Below are positions 25,587-36,543 of a stretch of 64,000 nucleotides of DNA, in pieces. The stretch's first letter is position 1, and every line of letters begins with the position of its first letter. The notes beneath the pieces are model-generated. The model saw only the letters and a list, made by a program, of their open reading frames with translations. It was not told where the DNA came from and made no database searches. Origin of the DNA: Flagellimonas yonaguniensis (GTDB lineage: Bacteria; Bacteroidota; Bacteroidia; Flavobacteriales; Flavobacteriaceae); assembly GCF_029193885.1 (NCBI RefSeq), contig NZ_JARFVB010000006.1, positions 124,001-188,000 on the forward strand, in the 5' to 3' direction. The translations under genes were made by a program, and so were the position numbers.

Positions 25587-27884
25587 ATGAGCAAGGAAAA
25601 GCAAAGAAGAGAAGCACTACTGTACCATGCTAAACCGCAGCCTGGTAAAATAAAGATTGTACCCACAAAACCATATTCCACCCAACGGGATTTGGCCTTG
25701 GCCTATTCTCCAGGGGTCGCGGAACCTTGTTTGGAGATTGAAAAGAACAAGGATGATGTGTATAAATACACCGCGAAAGGCAACATTGTCGCTGTGATTT
25801 CAAATGGAACAGCGGTATTGGGTTTGGGAAACATTGGTCCAGAGGCTTCAAAACCCGTAATGGAAGGGAAAAGTTTGCTTTTCAAGATTTTTTCTGATAT
25901 CGATGGAATTGATATTGAACTGGATACCACTGATGTGGATAAGTTCGTTGAGACGGTTAAGGCCATTGCCCCGACCTTTGGAGGAATCAATTTGGAGGAT
26001 ATTAAAGCTCCCGAAGCATTTGAGATCGAACGAAGGTTGAAGGAAGAACTCGATATCCCCGTGATGCACGATGATCAGCATGGTACGGCGATAATTTCCG
26101 CTGCAGCTTTACTGAACGCCCTTGAGATTGCCGAGAAAAAGATTGAAGAGGTCAAGATTGTGGTAAGTGGAGCGGGCGCTGCCGCCGTTTCTTGTACCAG
26201 ACTGTATAAAGCCTTTGGCGCTTTGGCGGAGAATATAGTGATGTTGGATAGTAAAGGGGTCATCCGAAGCGACAGGGACAATCTTACTTCTCAAAAAAAG
26301 GAGTTTGCCACTGATAGAAAAATAGACACATTGGAGGAGGCCATGAAGGATTCCGATGTATTCATTGGGCTTTCCATTGCGGACATTGTTTCGCCGGAAA
26401 TGTTGAATTCCATGGCAGACAAACCTATTGTTTTTGCGATGGCCAATCCAAATCCCGAGATTGAATACGATTTGGCCTGCAAGACCAGAAAAGACATCAT
26501 TATGGCCACGGGTCGCTCCGATCATCCGAACCAAGTGAACAATGTGCTCGGTTTCCCATTTATTTTCAGGGGAGCCCTGGATGTACGTGCCACTAAGATC
26601 AACGAAGAAATGAAGATGGCCGCGGTAAGGGCCTTGGCCGATTTGACCCGTGAACCCGTTCCGGAACAGGTGAACATTGCGTATGATGCCACAAGGTTGG
26701 CCTTTGGAAGGGATTATATTATTCCTAAACCCTTTGATCCCCGTTTGATCACCAAAATCCCGCCTGCCGTTGCCAAAGCAGCCATGGACAGTGGAGTCGC
26801 AAGATTGCCGATTCAAGACTGGGAGAAGTACGAGGAAGAACTTTATCAAAGATCTGGCAATGACAACAAAGTGGTCCGATTGCTTCACAATAGGGCCAAG
26901 GTAAATCCAAAACGAATCGTATTTGCCGAAGCTGAATTACTGGATGTGATAAAAGCGGCGCAAATCGTTCACGAAGAGGGAATCGGTATTCCGATCCTAT
27001 TGGGGAACAAGGAAACCATAGAGAACCTGAAAGAAGAACTTGAGTTTGATGCCGAAGTACAGATAATCGACCCACGTTCCGATGAGTTCAGTGAAATGCG
27101 TACTAGGTATGCCCTGAAACTTTGGGAACTCAGAAAAAGAAAGGGGGAGACAAAATACAGTGCTCGGGTAAACATGGGCAAACGCAACTATTTTGGTGCC
27201 ATGATGCTCAAGGAGGGAGATGCTGATGGTATGATATCTGGATATTCCAGAGCTTATCCCAAAGTGCTACGCCCCGTTTTTGAGGTGTTGGGAAGGGCCA
27301 AAGATGTTCAAAACGCCAGTACCGTAAATATTATGATCACGGATAGAGGACCGCTATTCTTGGCGGATACTTCTATCAATATCGACCCCAATGCGGAAGA
27401 GTTGGCTGAGATTGCCCAAATGACGGCCAATGTGGCCAAAACCTTTGGTTTTGACCCGGTAATGGCATTATTATCCTATGCGAATTTTGGGTCATCAAGC
27501 CATCCAAATGCCCAAAAAGTACGTGAGGCAGTTCGAATTTTACACGAAAGAAACCCTGATTTGGTGGTTGACGGAGAGATTCAGACCGATTTTGCCCTTG
27601 ATCCACAAATGAGCAATAATAACTTCCCATTCTCCAAAATATCAGGAAAAAAGGTCAATACCTTGGTTTTTCCTAACTTGGAATCTGCCAACATTACCTA
27701 TAAATTGCTGAAAGGCCTCAATAATGCCGATTCCATAGGGCCTATCATGGTGGGACTTACCAGAGCTGCTCATATTTTGCAACTTGGGGCCAGCGTTGAC
27801 GAAATGGTGAATATGGCCGCCGTTGCCGTTATTGATGCCCAAGAGCGGGAAAAAAGAAGAAAAGCTAAAATGCAAGGGGAGTAA
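25587..27884 (+). CDS. maeB: NADP-dependent malic enzyme with C-terminal phosphotransacetylase-like domain
   Basis: A 765-residue MaeB-type enzyme converting malate to pyruvate, CO2 and NADPH. The N-terminal malic domain contains the YSPGVAEPC block and HDDQHGTAI. The NAD(P)-binding domain contains VSGAGAAAVSC. The C-terminal ~330 residues resemble phosphate acetyltransferase (GDADGMISGYSRAYP, and the NFPFSKISGKKVNTLVFPN region). In MaeB this domain is usually regulatory, responding to acetyl-CoA, rather than catalytic. ruvA follows 21 bases later. Confidence 0.96.
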   Translation: MSKEKQRREALLYHAKPQPGKIKIVPTKPYSTQRDLALAYSPGVAEPCLEIEKNKDDVYKYTAKGNIVAVISNGTAVLGLGNIGPEASKPVMEGKSLLFKIFSDIDGIDIELDTTDVDKFVETVKAIAPTFGGINLEDIKAPEAFEIERRLKEELDIPVMHDDQHGTAIISAAALLNALEIAEKKIEEVKIVVSGAGAAAVSCTRLYKAFGALAENIVMLDSKGVIRSDRDNLTSQKKEFATDRKIDTLEEAMKDSDVFIGLSIADIVSPEMLNSMADKPIVFAMANPNPEIEYDLACKTRKDIIMATGRSDHPNQVNNVLGFPFIFRGALDVRATKINEEMKMAAVRALADLTREPVPEQVNIAYDATRLAFGRDYIIPKPFDPRLITKIPPAVAKAAMDSGVARLPIQDWEKYEEELYQRSGNDNKVVRLLHNRAKVNPKRIVFAEAELLDVIKAAQIVHEEGIGIPILLGNKETIENLKEELEFDAEVQIIDPRSDEFSEMRTRYALKLWELRKRKGETKYSARVNMGKRNYFGAMMLKEGDADGMISGYSRAYPKVLRPVFEVLGRAKDVQNASTVNIMITDRGPLFLADTSINIDPNAEELAEIAQMTANVAKTFGFDPVMALLSYANFGSSSHPNAQKVREAVRILHERNPDLVVDGEIQTDFALDPQMSNNNFPFSKISGKKVNTLVFPNLESANITYKLLKGLNNADSIGPIMVGLTRAAHILQLGASVDEMVNMAAVAVIDAQEREKRRKAKMQGE

Positions 27885-27905
27885 TCCCAATCAAACAGAT
27901 TTTTT

Positions 27906-28487
27906 ATGATCACTCACTTAAGAGGAAAACTTGTGGAAAAAAATCCAACCTACGCCATAGTGGAATGCAATGGGGTTGGGTATTTTTTGAATATTTCCTT
28001 GCATACTTTTTCCTTGCTTACCGATGAAGAAAACATCTTTATTTATACCGATCTATTGGTCAAGGAAGACTCTCACACCTTGTTCGGTTTTGCCGAGCGA
28101 GCGGAGCGCGAAGTATTCCGATTATTGATATCGGTTTCAGGGGTCGGGGCGAGCACTGCACGAACCATGTTGTCCTCGTTGTCCCCATCCGATGTCAGGG
28201 ATGCCATTGCCAATGGCGATGTGCCCACAATCCAGTCCGTAAAAGGGATTGGGGCCAAAACAGCCCAGCGAGTAATCTTGGATTTAAAGGACAAGATTTT
28301 AAAAGTCTACGACATGGGCGAAGTTTCACAACAATCAAACAATACAAATAAAGAAGAAGCGTTATCTGCATTAGAGGTTCTTGGTTTTACCAGAAAACAA
28401 TCTGAAAAGGTGGTCGACAAGGTACTTTCTCAAGACACTTCGTTAAGCGTAGAGAACATTATTAAACAGGCGCTGAAAAATTTGTAA
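27906..28487 (+). CDS. ruvA: Holliday junction DNA-binding protein RuvA
   Basis: RuvA tetramers bind four-way junctions and load RuvB; 193 residues. The OB-fold N-terminus begins MITHLRGKLVEKNP. The helix-hairpin-helix pair is visible as LLISVSGVGASTA and SVKGIGAKTAQRVI, and the C-terminal domain that contacts RuvB follows a flexible Asn/Ser linker. sprA starts 5 bases after its stop, an arrangement known in other flavobacteria. Confidence 0.97.
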   Translation: MITHLRGKLVEKNPTYAIVECNGVGYFLNISLHTFSLLTDEENIFIYTDLLVKEDSHTLFGFAERAEREVFRLLISVSGVGASTARTMLSSLSPSDVRDAIANGDVPTIQSVKGIGAKTAQRVILDLKDKILKVYDMGEVSQQSNNTNKEEALSALEVLGFTRKQSEKVVDKVLSQDTSLSVENIIKQALKNL

Positions 28488-28492
28488 CTAGT

Positions 28493-31400
28493 TTGAAAAA
28501 AGGGGCAAAACCAATACTTAAACCCATACGTTTTAAGTACATCTTCTTTGTTGTTTGTCTACTGTCCATATCCAACCTAATGGCACAGGAGACCAACGAG
28601 CAGGCTCAGGATTCCGTGAAGATAGGAGTTGAGCTTGGTCGCCTTATCATGGGAAATCCAGATAGCATTGTTGCAAAATACACATACGATCCCAAGACCA
28701 ATACATACGTTTATACAGAAAGCATAGGGGACTTCAATGTCAACTATCCCATAATCCTTACTCCCGAACAATACTACGATCTTGTGGAGAAAGAGCAGAT
28801 GAAGCTCTATTTTAAACAAAAAGGGGATGCCTACGCAGGAAAAAAAGAGGGCAGTGAGGAAGCGCGGCGAAATCTTTTGCCCAATTTTTACGTGAACAGT
28901 AATTTTTTTGAGACCATTTTTGGAGGAAACACCATTGAGGTGATTCCGCAAGGATCTGTGGCCATGGATTTGGGTGTGCTGTGGCAGAAAAACGATAATC
29001 CTGCGTTGTCGCCGAGGAACAGAACCAATCTTTCTTTTGATTTTGATCAGCGAATCAGTTTGAGCTTGTTGGGAAAAGTAGGAGAGCGTTTGCAGGTAAC
29101 CGCCAACTATGATACCGAAGCTACCTTCGATTTTCAGAACTTGGTAAAACTTGATTATACTCCAACAGAAGACGATATCATTCAGAAAATAGAAATCGGT
29201 AATGTGAGTATGCCGCTTAACAGTTCTTTGATTACAGGAGCACAGAGCTTATTCGGAGTTAAAACACAACTTCAGTTTGGGAGAACAACCGTGACCGCGG
29301 TTTTTTCGGAACAACGATCACAAAGTAACACTGTGGTTGCCCAGGGTGGCGGTACGGTCAACGAATTTGCATTGACGGCATTGGATTATGATGAGGACAG
29401 GCACTTTTTTCTAGCACATTATTTCCGCAATAATTACGATCGTGCATTGGAATTCTACCCATTCATTCAAAGTAGGGTGCAGATTACCCGTTTGGAGGTT
29501 TGGGTGACCAACCGAAACCAGCAAACAACGAATGTTAGAAATGTTGTGGCCATTCAGGATTTGGGTGAGGCCATTTCCGATAATACACGTATCGGCGCCA
29601 ATAATGGCGATCCTGCAGGTTTCTTCAATAACCAAGCTGTTGTCAGCGGACTTCCGCAGAACGGTGCCAATGCCTATGATCCCAATCAAATTGGGAGTGG
29701 GGCACTGACATCGGCTATTCGTGATATTGCAACGGTGGAATCCGGGTTCAATGTGCCTGGATATACCGTGAATCAAGGATTTGATTATGCGATTTTGGAA
29801 AACGCCCGAAAATTGGAGGTGGGAAGGGATTATGAGTTTGATTCCCAATTGGGATACATTTCCTTGAGTCAGAGTTTGAGCAACGATGAGGTATTGGGTG
29901 TGGCTTTTCAGTACACGTATAATGGTGGGGTTTACCAGGTAGGTGAGTTTGCCAATGGAGGAGTGGATGCCACTACGATACCAGCGAATTCCAATTTGAT
30001 AGAAAACAATGCATTGGTCTTAAAATTACTTAAGAGTAACATTACCAATGTGGTGGATCCTATTTGGGATTTGATGATGAAGAACATTTATTCCACTGGG
30101 GCCTATCAATTGAGTCAAGAGGATTTTAAACTGAACATTCTTTATTCCGATCCCACACCAAGAAACTACATTACCCCGGTTGATCCCAACGAAGGTTGGC
30201 CATCTGGCTTGGAAGATCAAATATTGCTCAGTGTCTTTAATCTGGATCAACTGAACATGTACAATGATGTGCAGCCGGGCGGAGATGGGTTTTTCGATTA
30301 TGTTGAAGGAATAACAGTGGATTCGCAATCGGGACGCATCATTTTTACCAAGGTGGAACCCTTTGGGGAGTATCTCTTTGATAAGTTGGGAGGTGGTGTA
30401 TATGATGTGGACAACGACCAAGGTTATAATTCGAACCAGAGGAAATATGTATTTCGTAACATGTACGCCAAGACCAAGGCAGCATCGTTGCAAAATGCGG
30501 AAAAAAACCGATTCCAGATCAAAGGGCGGTATACTTCGCAATCCAACAATGGTATTCCGATCGGGGCCTTTAATGTGCCACAAGGTTCGGTTACCGTGAC
30601 CGCAGGTGGGCGACAGTTGCAGGAGGGTATTGACTATACGGTAAACTATCAAGCGGGTACGGTACAACTTCTTGATCCCAGTTTGGAAGCATCTAACACC
30701 CCCATCAATATTTCGGTGGAAAACAATGCGGTCTTTGGTCAGCAGACCAGACGTTTTGCAGGAGTGAACGTAGAGCACAAATTCAACGATAAGTTTGTTT
30801 TGGGCGGTACGTTCCTCAATTTGAATGAGCGGCCTCTGACACAGAAATCAAATTACGGGATTGAGCCCGTCAACAATACCATTTTTGGACTGAACGGTAA
30901 TTTCAGTACAGAAATGCCTTTCTTGACAAGGTTGGTCAATAAGTTGCCTAACATTGACACGGATGTGCCTTCCAATCTGTCTTTGCGTGGCGAAGTGGCT
31001 TTTTTGCGACCCAATTCACCTAAAAATGCTGATTTCAGAGGGGAGACCACCACCTATCTGGATGATTTTGAAGGAGCACAGGCATTGATTGACATCCGTT
31101 CCTCATTGGGATGGACCTTGGCAAGTCCGCCAGTGGAATTCATAAATGATAGAACAGGTATTGATGTGGGACACGAACGTGCAAAAATGGCGTGGTACAC
31201 CATCGACCCTATTTTTTATACCAATCAGAGACCATCAGGGATGTCGGACAATGATATTTCCCTGAACTCGACCCGTAGGGTTTTCATTGATGAAGTATTT
31301 ACCGAGACGGATATTGCCCAGGGACAAACGCAGGTGCAAAGCACGCTGGACATTGTGTATTATCCGAACGATAAGGGACCGTACAATGCCAATCCAAGTT

Positions 31401-34400
31401 TTGAATCCGAAACACCGAATGCCAAGTGGGGAGGAATCATGCGACCGTTGAGCAGTACCAATTTTGAGCAATCCAATGTGGAATTTGTGCAGTTTTGGGT
31501 ATTGGACCCTTATATCGATGGAGAAACAACCGATGCTAATGCAGGTGAACTTGTATTCAACTTGGGTAACATTTCCGAGGACATCCTAAAGGATGGTAGA
31601 AAGCAATACGAAAATGGATTGCCCGCAAGTACCAATAACGAAGTGCCAAGGGAGACCATTTGGGGTCAAGTGCCTTCCACACAATCTTTGGTGTATGCTT
31701 TTGATGCGGACGAGGCCAACAGAATGGCTCAGGATGTAGGTTTGGATGGTTATGGTGATATTGAAGAAGCTACAATTTACAATGGTCCCGCAGAAGACCC
31801 TGCTTTGGACAACTATCAATATTACTTGAATCGTGAAGGGGGTATTTTGGAACGCTATTTTGATTTCAACAATACACAGGGAAACTCTCCAGTAGCGGTA
31901 ACGAACACCAATAGGGGTTCAACCACGCTGCCCGATGTGGAGGATATTGACAGGGATTTGACGATGAACACGGTAAACAGCTACTACGAGTACCGTATTC
32001 AGATAAAACCAAACACCACTATTGATGACCAATATGTGACCGATATCCGCGAAGGACAGACCCCGACCTTGCCCAATGGAACACAATTGAACCGTAGATG
32101 GATTCAGTATAAGATTCCATTGAGCGATTTTACCGATGCCGTAGGTGGAATCACGGATTTCAGGTCAATCAGCTTTATGCGAATGTATCTTACCGGGTTC
32201 TCGGATGATGTGGTGCTTCGTTTTGCAACGCTCGATTTGGTACGTGGCGATTGGAGGACGTATACCAATACCCTGCAGCCTGGTTTTGATAACGACCCAT
32301 CGGATGATGCCACGGTAACCGATGTGAACACAGTGAACATCGAAGAGAACTACGGAAGGCAGCCCATACCTTATGTTTTGCCTCCTGGAGTGGTTCGTGA
32401 ACAGCTCAATAACAATAATACGATCATTCGTCAAAATGAGCAATCCCTCTCTTTTGTAGTGGAGAACTTGGAGTCCCAGGATGCTCGTGGTGTATTCAAG
32501 AATGTGAATATCGATGTGCGCCAGTACAAACGTTTGAAAATGTTCATGCACGCCGAAAAAATATTCAATACCGACTACTCCGACAGTGATACGCCACTAG
32601 TCGGTTTCCTAAGGGTCGGTACCGATTTTTCCGAGAATTTCTACCAGATAGAACTGCCACTTCAATTTACCTCTTTTGGAGCTTCATCTGCAGAAGAGAT
32701 TTGGCCCAGTGTCAACGAATTGGATGTTGCATTGAGCGACTTGAACAAAGTAAAATCCAAAGGAATATCCGATCAGACGTTGGATGAAATCAATTACTAT
32801 GAAATTGTGGATGGTGAAGCCGTACTTGTGGATGAATTCGCACCCCGAACTTTGGGCAGGGTTCGAATAGGAATCAGGGGTAATCCATCTTTGGGAAGTA
32901 TCCGCGGTATGATGGTGGGTATCAAAAACATTGATGATATTCCAGCCCGTGGCGAGGTTTGGTTCAATGAACTTCGATTGGCAGGTCTTGAAAACAGCGG
33001 AGGCTGGGCCGCTACTGCAGCCTTGGACGCCAACATGGCCGATTTTGCCAATGTAACGGCGACGGGAAGCAGAAGTACATCGGGCTTTGGCTCCATAGAT
33101 CAAAAGCCAACAGAACGTGCTTTGGAAGATGCCATCTCTTACGATGTGGTGACCAATGTGAATGTGGGGCAGTTGTTCCCCAAAAAATGGAACTTGCAAT
33201 TACCGTTCAACTACGGGATTTCCGAAACCTTGATCACTCCGGAGTTCGACCCCGTGTATGATGATCTACGATTGGACGACAGGATTGCCGCCGCTGCAAC
33301 GGCTGAGGAGGCCGAAACCATAAAGGAACAGGCCGAGGATTACACCAAGCGTACCAGTATCAACTTGATCGGGGTGCGAAAAAATAGGGGAGAGGAAGCC
33401 GAAGAGAATTTCTTCGATGTGGAAAACTTTACCTTTAATTATTCCTATAACGAAACCAATCATAGGGATTTTGAGGTTGCCGAACTTCGAGATCAAAATG
33501 TTTCCACAGGATTTGTGTACAATCATAATTTTAGGCCGGCACCCGTGGCGCCCTTCGCCAAAAAGGATTCCATGCTCACAAGCAAATACTGGCAATGGCT
33601 GAAGGATTTGAATTTCAATGCCCTTCCCACAAGCTTTTCGGTAAATGCCAATTACAATCGTTCCTTTAATCAACAGCGGTATAGGGATGTATTGGAGCCG
33701 GGAGTGGATGCTTTGGAATTGCCCTTATTGCAACAACGAAACTATTTGTTCAACTGGCAGTATACGCTCAATTATAGTTTGACAAAATCACTAAGGGTAA
33801 ATCTGACCGCATCCAACAACAATATCGTACGCAATTATTTTAATGTGGATGATGATCGGGATTCGGGCATCAACCAAACATTGGATCTTTGGGACGGCTT
33901 TTTTGATATTGGTGAGCCGAACAGGCATGCACAACAAATGGAATTGAACTATGAATTGCCCTTTAGCAAGATACCTTTCCTCAATTTTATAAATGCACAG
34001 TACACTTACTCCAGTAATTTTGATTGGCAACGCGGGGGCGATGCACTTCTTGAAGTAACAGGGGAAAACATCAACACGGTTCAAAATGCCAGCACCCATA
34101 CGTTAACAGCGAATATGAGCATGCAGCGTTTTTATGACTTTTTGGGCCTTAAGAAGCGAGATGGGAAGGTAACTGCTAACCAAGCTGCAGTTAGAAGGGA
34201 CAAAGCGGGCAATCCTGCCAATGACGATAATGCCAATGGACCACGGAAAACCAGCAAAGGATTCAATACCATGGTGGATATCTTGACCATGGTAAAAAGG
34301 GTCAATGTCAATTACAGTGAAAACCGAGGAACGGTATTGCCGGGTTATACACAATCCATAGGATTTATCGGAACTACACGACCTACTTTGGGCTTTGTTT

Positions 34401-35596
34401 TCGGTAGTCAGGCAGATGTAAGGTTCGAGGCCGCCCGTAATGGATGGTTGACGAATTATCCCGAGTACAGTAATCAGTTTATGCAAAACACGAACAAGCA
34501 ATTGAACATTACCGCCACGGCCCAGCCTACCCAGGATTTGACCATTGATTTGAGTGCGGATAGAAATTACATGAGTTCGTTACAAGAGAGCTATAGTCCG
34601 GAGGAATGGATAAATGGTCAAGATGGACTGATCAACGAGATGGGGAACTTTAGCATCTCCACCATGATGATCGGCACGGTGTTCAAGAAAAGCGATGAGT
34701 TCGATTCCGGGACTTTTGAACAATTCAAACAAAATAGGATAACCATAGCCAATAGATTGGTGTCCGATAGGGGGCAGAATCCCGGGACATTGGATGAGGA
34801 CGGTTTTCCGGAGCTTTACGGAAAAACACAGCAAGAGGTGTTGCTTCCCGCATTCTTTGCAGCTTATACAGGGCAGGATGTGGACAGGGTGAACATGGAT
34901 GCTTTCCGTGATATCCCTATCCCGAACTGGAACATAAAGTACACAGGTTTGATGAAGAACAGATGGTTCAAGAAGAAATTCAAACGTTTCTCCTTGGGTC
35001 ATGGTTATCGAGCTGCCTATAGTGTGAACTCGTTCCAGACCAATTTGGAGCGCCAGAATACCACATTTGACCCGGAAAACGGGGATTTGTTGCCCAAAAC
35101 CCTCATTAATAACGTAGTGCTTACGGATGAGTTCAGTCCGTTGATGCGAGTGGACTTTGAAATGCAGAACTCCTTCAGTTTCTTGGCCGAGGTACGGACC
35201 AGCAGGACATTGTCCTTGAGTTTTGATAACAATTTATTGACTGAAATCAATGGAAACGAATATACCTTGGGATTGGGTTATCGATTTAAGGATGTGAAGT
35301 TCGTGACCAATATCGGGGGCGAAAAAACCCGTTTAAAGGGAGACTTGAACCTGAAGGCCGACCTATCACTCCGTGATAACATCACGATAATCCGTAATTT
35401 GGATATCGAGAACAATCAAATTACATCGGGGCAAAGATTGATGTCCATAAAGTTCACTGCCGATTATGCGCTGAGCAAAAGTTTGAACGCCATGTTCTTC
35501 TATGATCACTCCTTCTCGGAATTCGCAGTTTCCACGGCTTTTCCACAGACCACGATCAATACGGGCTTTACGTTGCGGTACAACTTTGGAAACTAA
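28493..35596 (+). CDS. sprA: SprA, outer-membrane translocon of the type IX secretion system
   Basis: A 2367-residue protein, the size expected of SprA (Sov), the very large outer-membrane beta-barrel that forms the type IX secretion conduit and is needed for gliding in flavobacteria. The start codon appears to be TTG (28493): it gives MKKGAKPILKPIRFKY followed by a hydrophobic core and an LMAQ cleavage site, a complete signal peptide, whereas the next Met is already at the cleavage site. The long middle region is rich in Asn, Asp and aromatic strands. SprA_N-type segments are recognisable, for example SLLGKVGERLQVTANYD. The C-terminus FTLRYNFGN is a typical barrel end. It is probably co-transcribed with ruvA. 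Confidence 0.95.
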   Translation: MKKGAKPILKPIRFKYIFFVVCLLSISNLMAQETNEQAQDSVKIGVELGRLIMGNPDSIVAKYTYDPKTNTYVYTESIGDFNVNYPIILTPEQYYDLVEKEQMKLYFKQKGDAYAGKKEGSEEARRNLLPNFYVNSNFFETIFGGNTIEVIPQGSVAMDLGVLWQKNDNPALSPRNRTNLSFDFDQRISLSLLGKVGERLQVTANYDTEATFDFQNLVKLDYTPTEDDIIQKIEIGNVSMPLNSSLITGAQSLFGVKTQLQFGRTTVTAVFSEQRSQSNTVVAQGGGTVNEFALTALDYDEDRHFFLAHYFRNNYDRALEFYPFIQSRVQITRLEVWVTNRNQQTTNVRNVVAIQDLGEAISDNTRIGANNGDPAGFFNNQAVVSGLPQNGANAYDPNQIGSGALTSAIRDIATVESGFNVPGYTVNQGFDYAILENARKLEVGRDYEFDSQLGYISLSQSLSNDEVLGVAFQYTYNGGVYQVGEFANGGVDATTIPANSNLIENNALVLKLLKSNITNVVDPIWDLMMKNIYSTGAYQLSQEDFKLNILYSDPTPRNYITPVDPNEGWPSGLEDQILLSVFNLDQLNMYNDVQPGGDGFFDYVEGITVDSQSGRIIFTKVEPFGEYLFDKLGGGVYDVDNDQGYNSNQRKYVFRNMYAKTKAASLQNAEKNRFQIKGRYTSQSNNGIPIGAFNVPQGSVTVTAGGRQLQEGIDYTVNYQAGTVQLLDPSLEASNTPINISVENNAVFGQQTRRFAGVNVEHKFNDKFVLGGTFLNLNERPLTQKSNYGIEPVNNTIFGLNGNFSTEMPFLTRLVNKLPNIDTDVPSNLSLRGEVAFLRPNSPKNADFRGETTTYLDDFEGAQALIDIRSSLGWTLASPPVEFINDRTGIDVGHERAKMAWYTIDPIFYTNQRPSGMSDNDISLNSTRRVFIDEVFTETDIAQGQTQVQSTLDIVYYPNDKGPYNANPSFESETPNAKWGGIMRPLSSTNFEQSNVEFVQFWVLDPYIDGETTDANAGELVFNLGNISEDILKDGRKQYENGLPASTNNEVPRETIWGQVPSTQSLVYAFDADEANRMAQDVGLDGYGDIEEATIYNGPAEDPALDNYQYYLNREGGILERYFDFNNTQGNSPVAVTNTNRGSTTLPDVEDIDRDLTMNTVNSYYEYRIQIKPNTTIDDQYVTDIREGQTPTLPNGTQLNRRWIQYKIPLSDFTDAVGGITDFRSISFMRMYLTGFSDDVVLRFATLDLVRGDWRTYTNTLQPGFDNDPSDDATVTDVNTVNIEENYGRQPIPYVLPPGVVREQLNNNNTIIRQNEQSLSFVVENLESQDARGVFKNVNIDVRQYKRLKMFMHAEKIFNTDYSDSDTPLVGFLRVGTDFSENFYQIELPLQFTSFGASSAEEIWPSVNELDVALSDLNKVKSKGISDQTLDEINYYEIVDGEAVLVDEFAPRTLGRVRIGIRGNPSLGSIRGMMVGIKNIDDIPARGEVWFNELRLAGLENSGGWAATAALDANMADFANVTATGSRSTSGFGSIDQKPTERALEDAISYDVVTNVNVGQLFPKKWNLQLPFNYGISETLITPEFDPVYDDLRLDDRIAAAATAEEAETIKEQAEDYTKRTSINLIGVRKNRGEEAEENFFDVENFTFNYSYNETNHRDFEVAELRDQNVSTGFVYNHNFRPAPVAPFAKKDSMLTSKYWQWLKDLNFNALPTSFSVNANYNRSFNQQRYRDVLEPGVDALELPLLQQRNYLFNWQYTLNYSLTKSLRVNLTASNNNIVRNYFNVDDDRDSGINQTLDLWDGFFDIGEPNRHAQQMELNYELPFSKIPFLNFINAQYTYSSNFDWQRGGDALLEVTGENINTVQNASTHTLTANMSMQRFYDFLGLKKRDGKVTANQAAVRRDKAGNPANDDNANGPRKTSKGFNTMVDILTMVKRVNVNYSENRGTVLPGYTQSIGFIGTTRPTLGFVFGSQADVRFEAARNGWLTNYPEYSNQFMQNTNKQLNITATAQPTQDLTIDLSADRNYMSSLQESYSPEEWINGQDGLINEMGNFSISTMMIGTVFKKSDEFDSGTFEQFKQNRITIANRLVSDRGQNPGTLDEDGFPELYGKTQQEVLLPAFFAAYTGQDVDRVNMDAFRDIPIPNWNIKYTGLMKNRWFKKKFKRFSLGHGYRAAYSVNSFQTNLERQNTTFDPENGDLLPKTLINNVVLTDEFSPLMRVDFEMQNSFSFLAEVRTSRTLSLSFDNNLLTEINGNEYTLGLGYRFKDVKFVTNIGGEKTRLKGDLNLKADLSLRDNITIIRNLDIENNQITSGQRLMSIKFTADYALSKSLNAMFFYDHSFSEFAVSTAFPQTTINTGFTLRYNFGN

Positions 35597-35640
35597 TAAA
35601 TGTCATAATTCATTTTTCCTTCATTTTGAGGCAAAGTTTC

Positions 35641-35672
35641 TTTGAAAAGCTTTACGCAATCTGTTACATTTG
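35641..35672 (+). promoter_or_regulatory. Strong Bacteroidota-type promoter of gcvH
   Basis: TTTG (35641-35644), a 20-base spacer, then TACATTTG (35665-35672): both boxes match perfectly. Transcription should start near 35678, about 22 bases before the gcvH ATG. Confidence 0.7.
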
Positions 35673-35699
35673 TCCATCGACTAATTCAAATAGTAAGTA

Positions 35700-36080
35700 A
35701 TGAACATACCATCAGAATTAAAGTACACAAAAGACCATGAGTGGGTCAAGATAGATGGAGATATCGCAACCGTTGGAATCACGGATTTCGCCCAGAGCGA
35801 ACTAGGGGATATCGTTTACGTTGAAGTGGAAACTTTGGACGAAACATTGGACAAGGAAGAGGTTTTTGGAACTGTTGAGGCCGTAAAGACCGTTTCCGAT
35901 TTGTTTTTGCCTTTGGGTGGCGAGATCATCGAATTTAACGAGGCATTGGAGGACGAACCCGAAAAAGTGAACTCCGACCCTTATGGAGAAGGATGGATGG
36001 TGAAAATAAAACTAAGCGAGCCCTCCGAGGTGGAGGATCTGATGAGTGCCGACGACTACAAGGCATTGATAGGTGCTTAA
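35700..36080 (+). CDS. gcvH: Glycine cleavage system H protein
   Basis: Lipoyl carrier that shuttles the aminomethyl group between the P, T and L proteins; 126 residues, standard length. The lipoylated lysine lies in [12 protein letters not shown]. The N-terminus (KYTKDHEW) and C-terminus (YKALIG) are classic. It overlaps the start of the next gene by 8 bases. Confidence 0.98.
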   Translation: MNIPSELKYTKDHEWVKIDGDIATVGITDFAQSELGDIVYVEVETLDETLDKEEVFGTVEAVKTVSDLFLPLGGEIIEFNEALEDEPEKVNSDPYGEGWMVKIKLSEPSEVEDLMSADDYKALIGA

Positions 36081-36480
36081 GAAAAACAGATATACCTTAT
36101 TATTCATAAGCTGGGTGGTGGTTATTACCATGCTCAGCTTATTTTCTTTCTCGAGCATGGATTTGGATACGGGAAGCTTGGATATCCCGTATGCCGATAA
36201 AATTACCCATTTCATATTTTATTTGGTGTTCGCTTTTGTAGGATGTCTTAGTTTAAGGGAGAGAAGTTCGGGAAGCATTGGGTTGCGTAAGACCTTGATT
36301 GTTGTTTTGGTTTTCGCTATATTATATGGTATACTTATTGAAGTATTGCAATATACGATCACAGCTGATAGAATGGCCGAGTTTGGCGATGTTTTGGCAA
36401 ATACGCTGGGAGCATTTACAGGAATTGGACTGATTCGGTGGTTTTTTTCTAAGAAAAACCCGTTAAAATGGAAATTTTAA
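36073..36480 (+). CDS. VanZ-like family membrane protein
   Basis: A 135-residue protein with four predicted transmembrane helices and the VanZ-family features [17 protein letters not shown] and an ALLYG-like [11 protein letters not shown] followed by [15 protein letters not shown]. The start is GTG at 36073, inside the last codons of gcvH, which implies translational coupling. The function of the family outside teicoplanin resistance is unknown. Confidence 0.85.
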   Translation: MLKKNRYTLLFISWVVVITMLSLFSFSSMDLDTGSLDIPYADKITHFIFYLVFAFVGCLSLRERSSGSIGLRKTLIVVLVFAILYGILIEVLQYTITADRMAEFGDVLANTLGAFTGIGLIRWFFSKKNPLKWKF

Positions 36481-36530
36481 TTGTTTATTTAGCCAATTAA
36501 TAATTAAATTAGCAAACACTAAATTTAGAA

Positions 36531-36536
36531 AAGGAG
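36531..36536 (+). promoter_or_regulatory. Shine-Dalgarno-like AAGGAG before the TonB gene
   Basis: AAGGAG lies 7 bases before the ATG at 36544, an ideal spacing. Such sites are uncommon in Bacteroidota, where most genes in this window start without one. Confidence 0.5.
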
Positions 36537-36543
36537 AAAAAGG

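Noticed and set aside
26109-26888. 259-codon minus-strand frame inside maeB
   Set aside because: It overlaps the malic enzyme domains entirely and shows no signal, start context or domain.
30026-30778. 250-codon minus-strand frame inside sprA
   Set aside because: SprA is uninterrupted across this region; the frame has no domain pattern.
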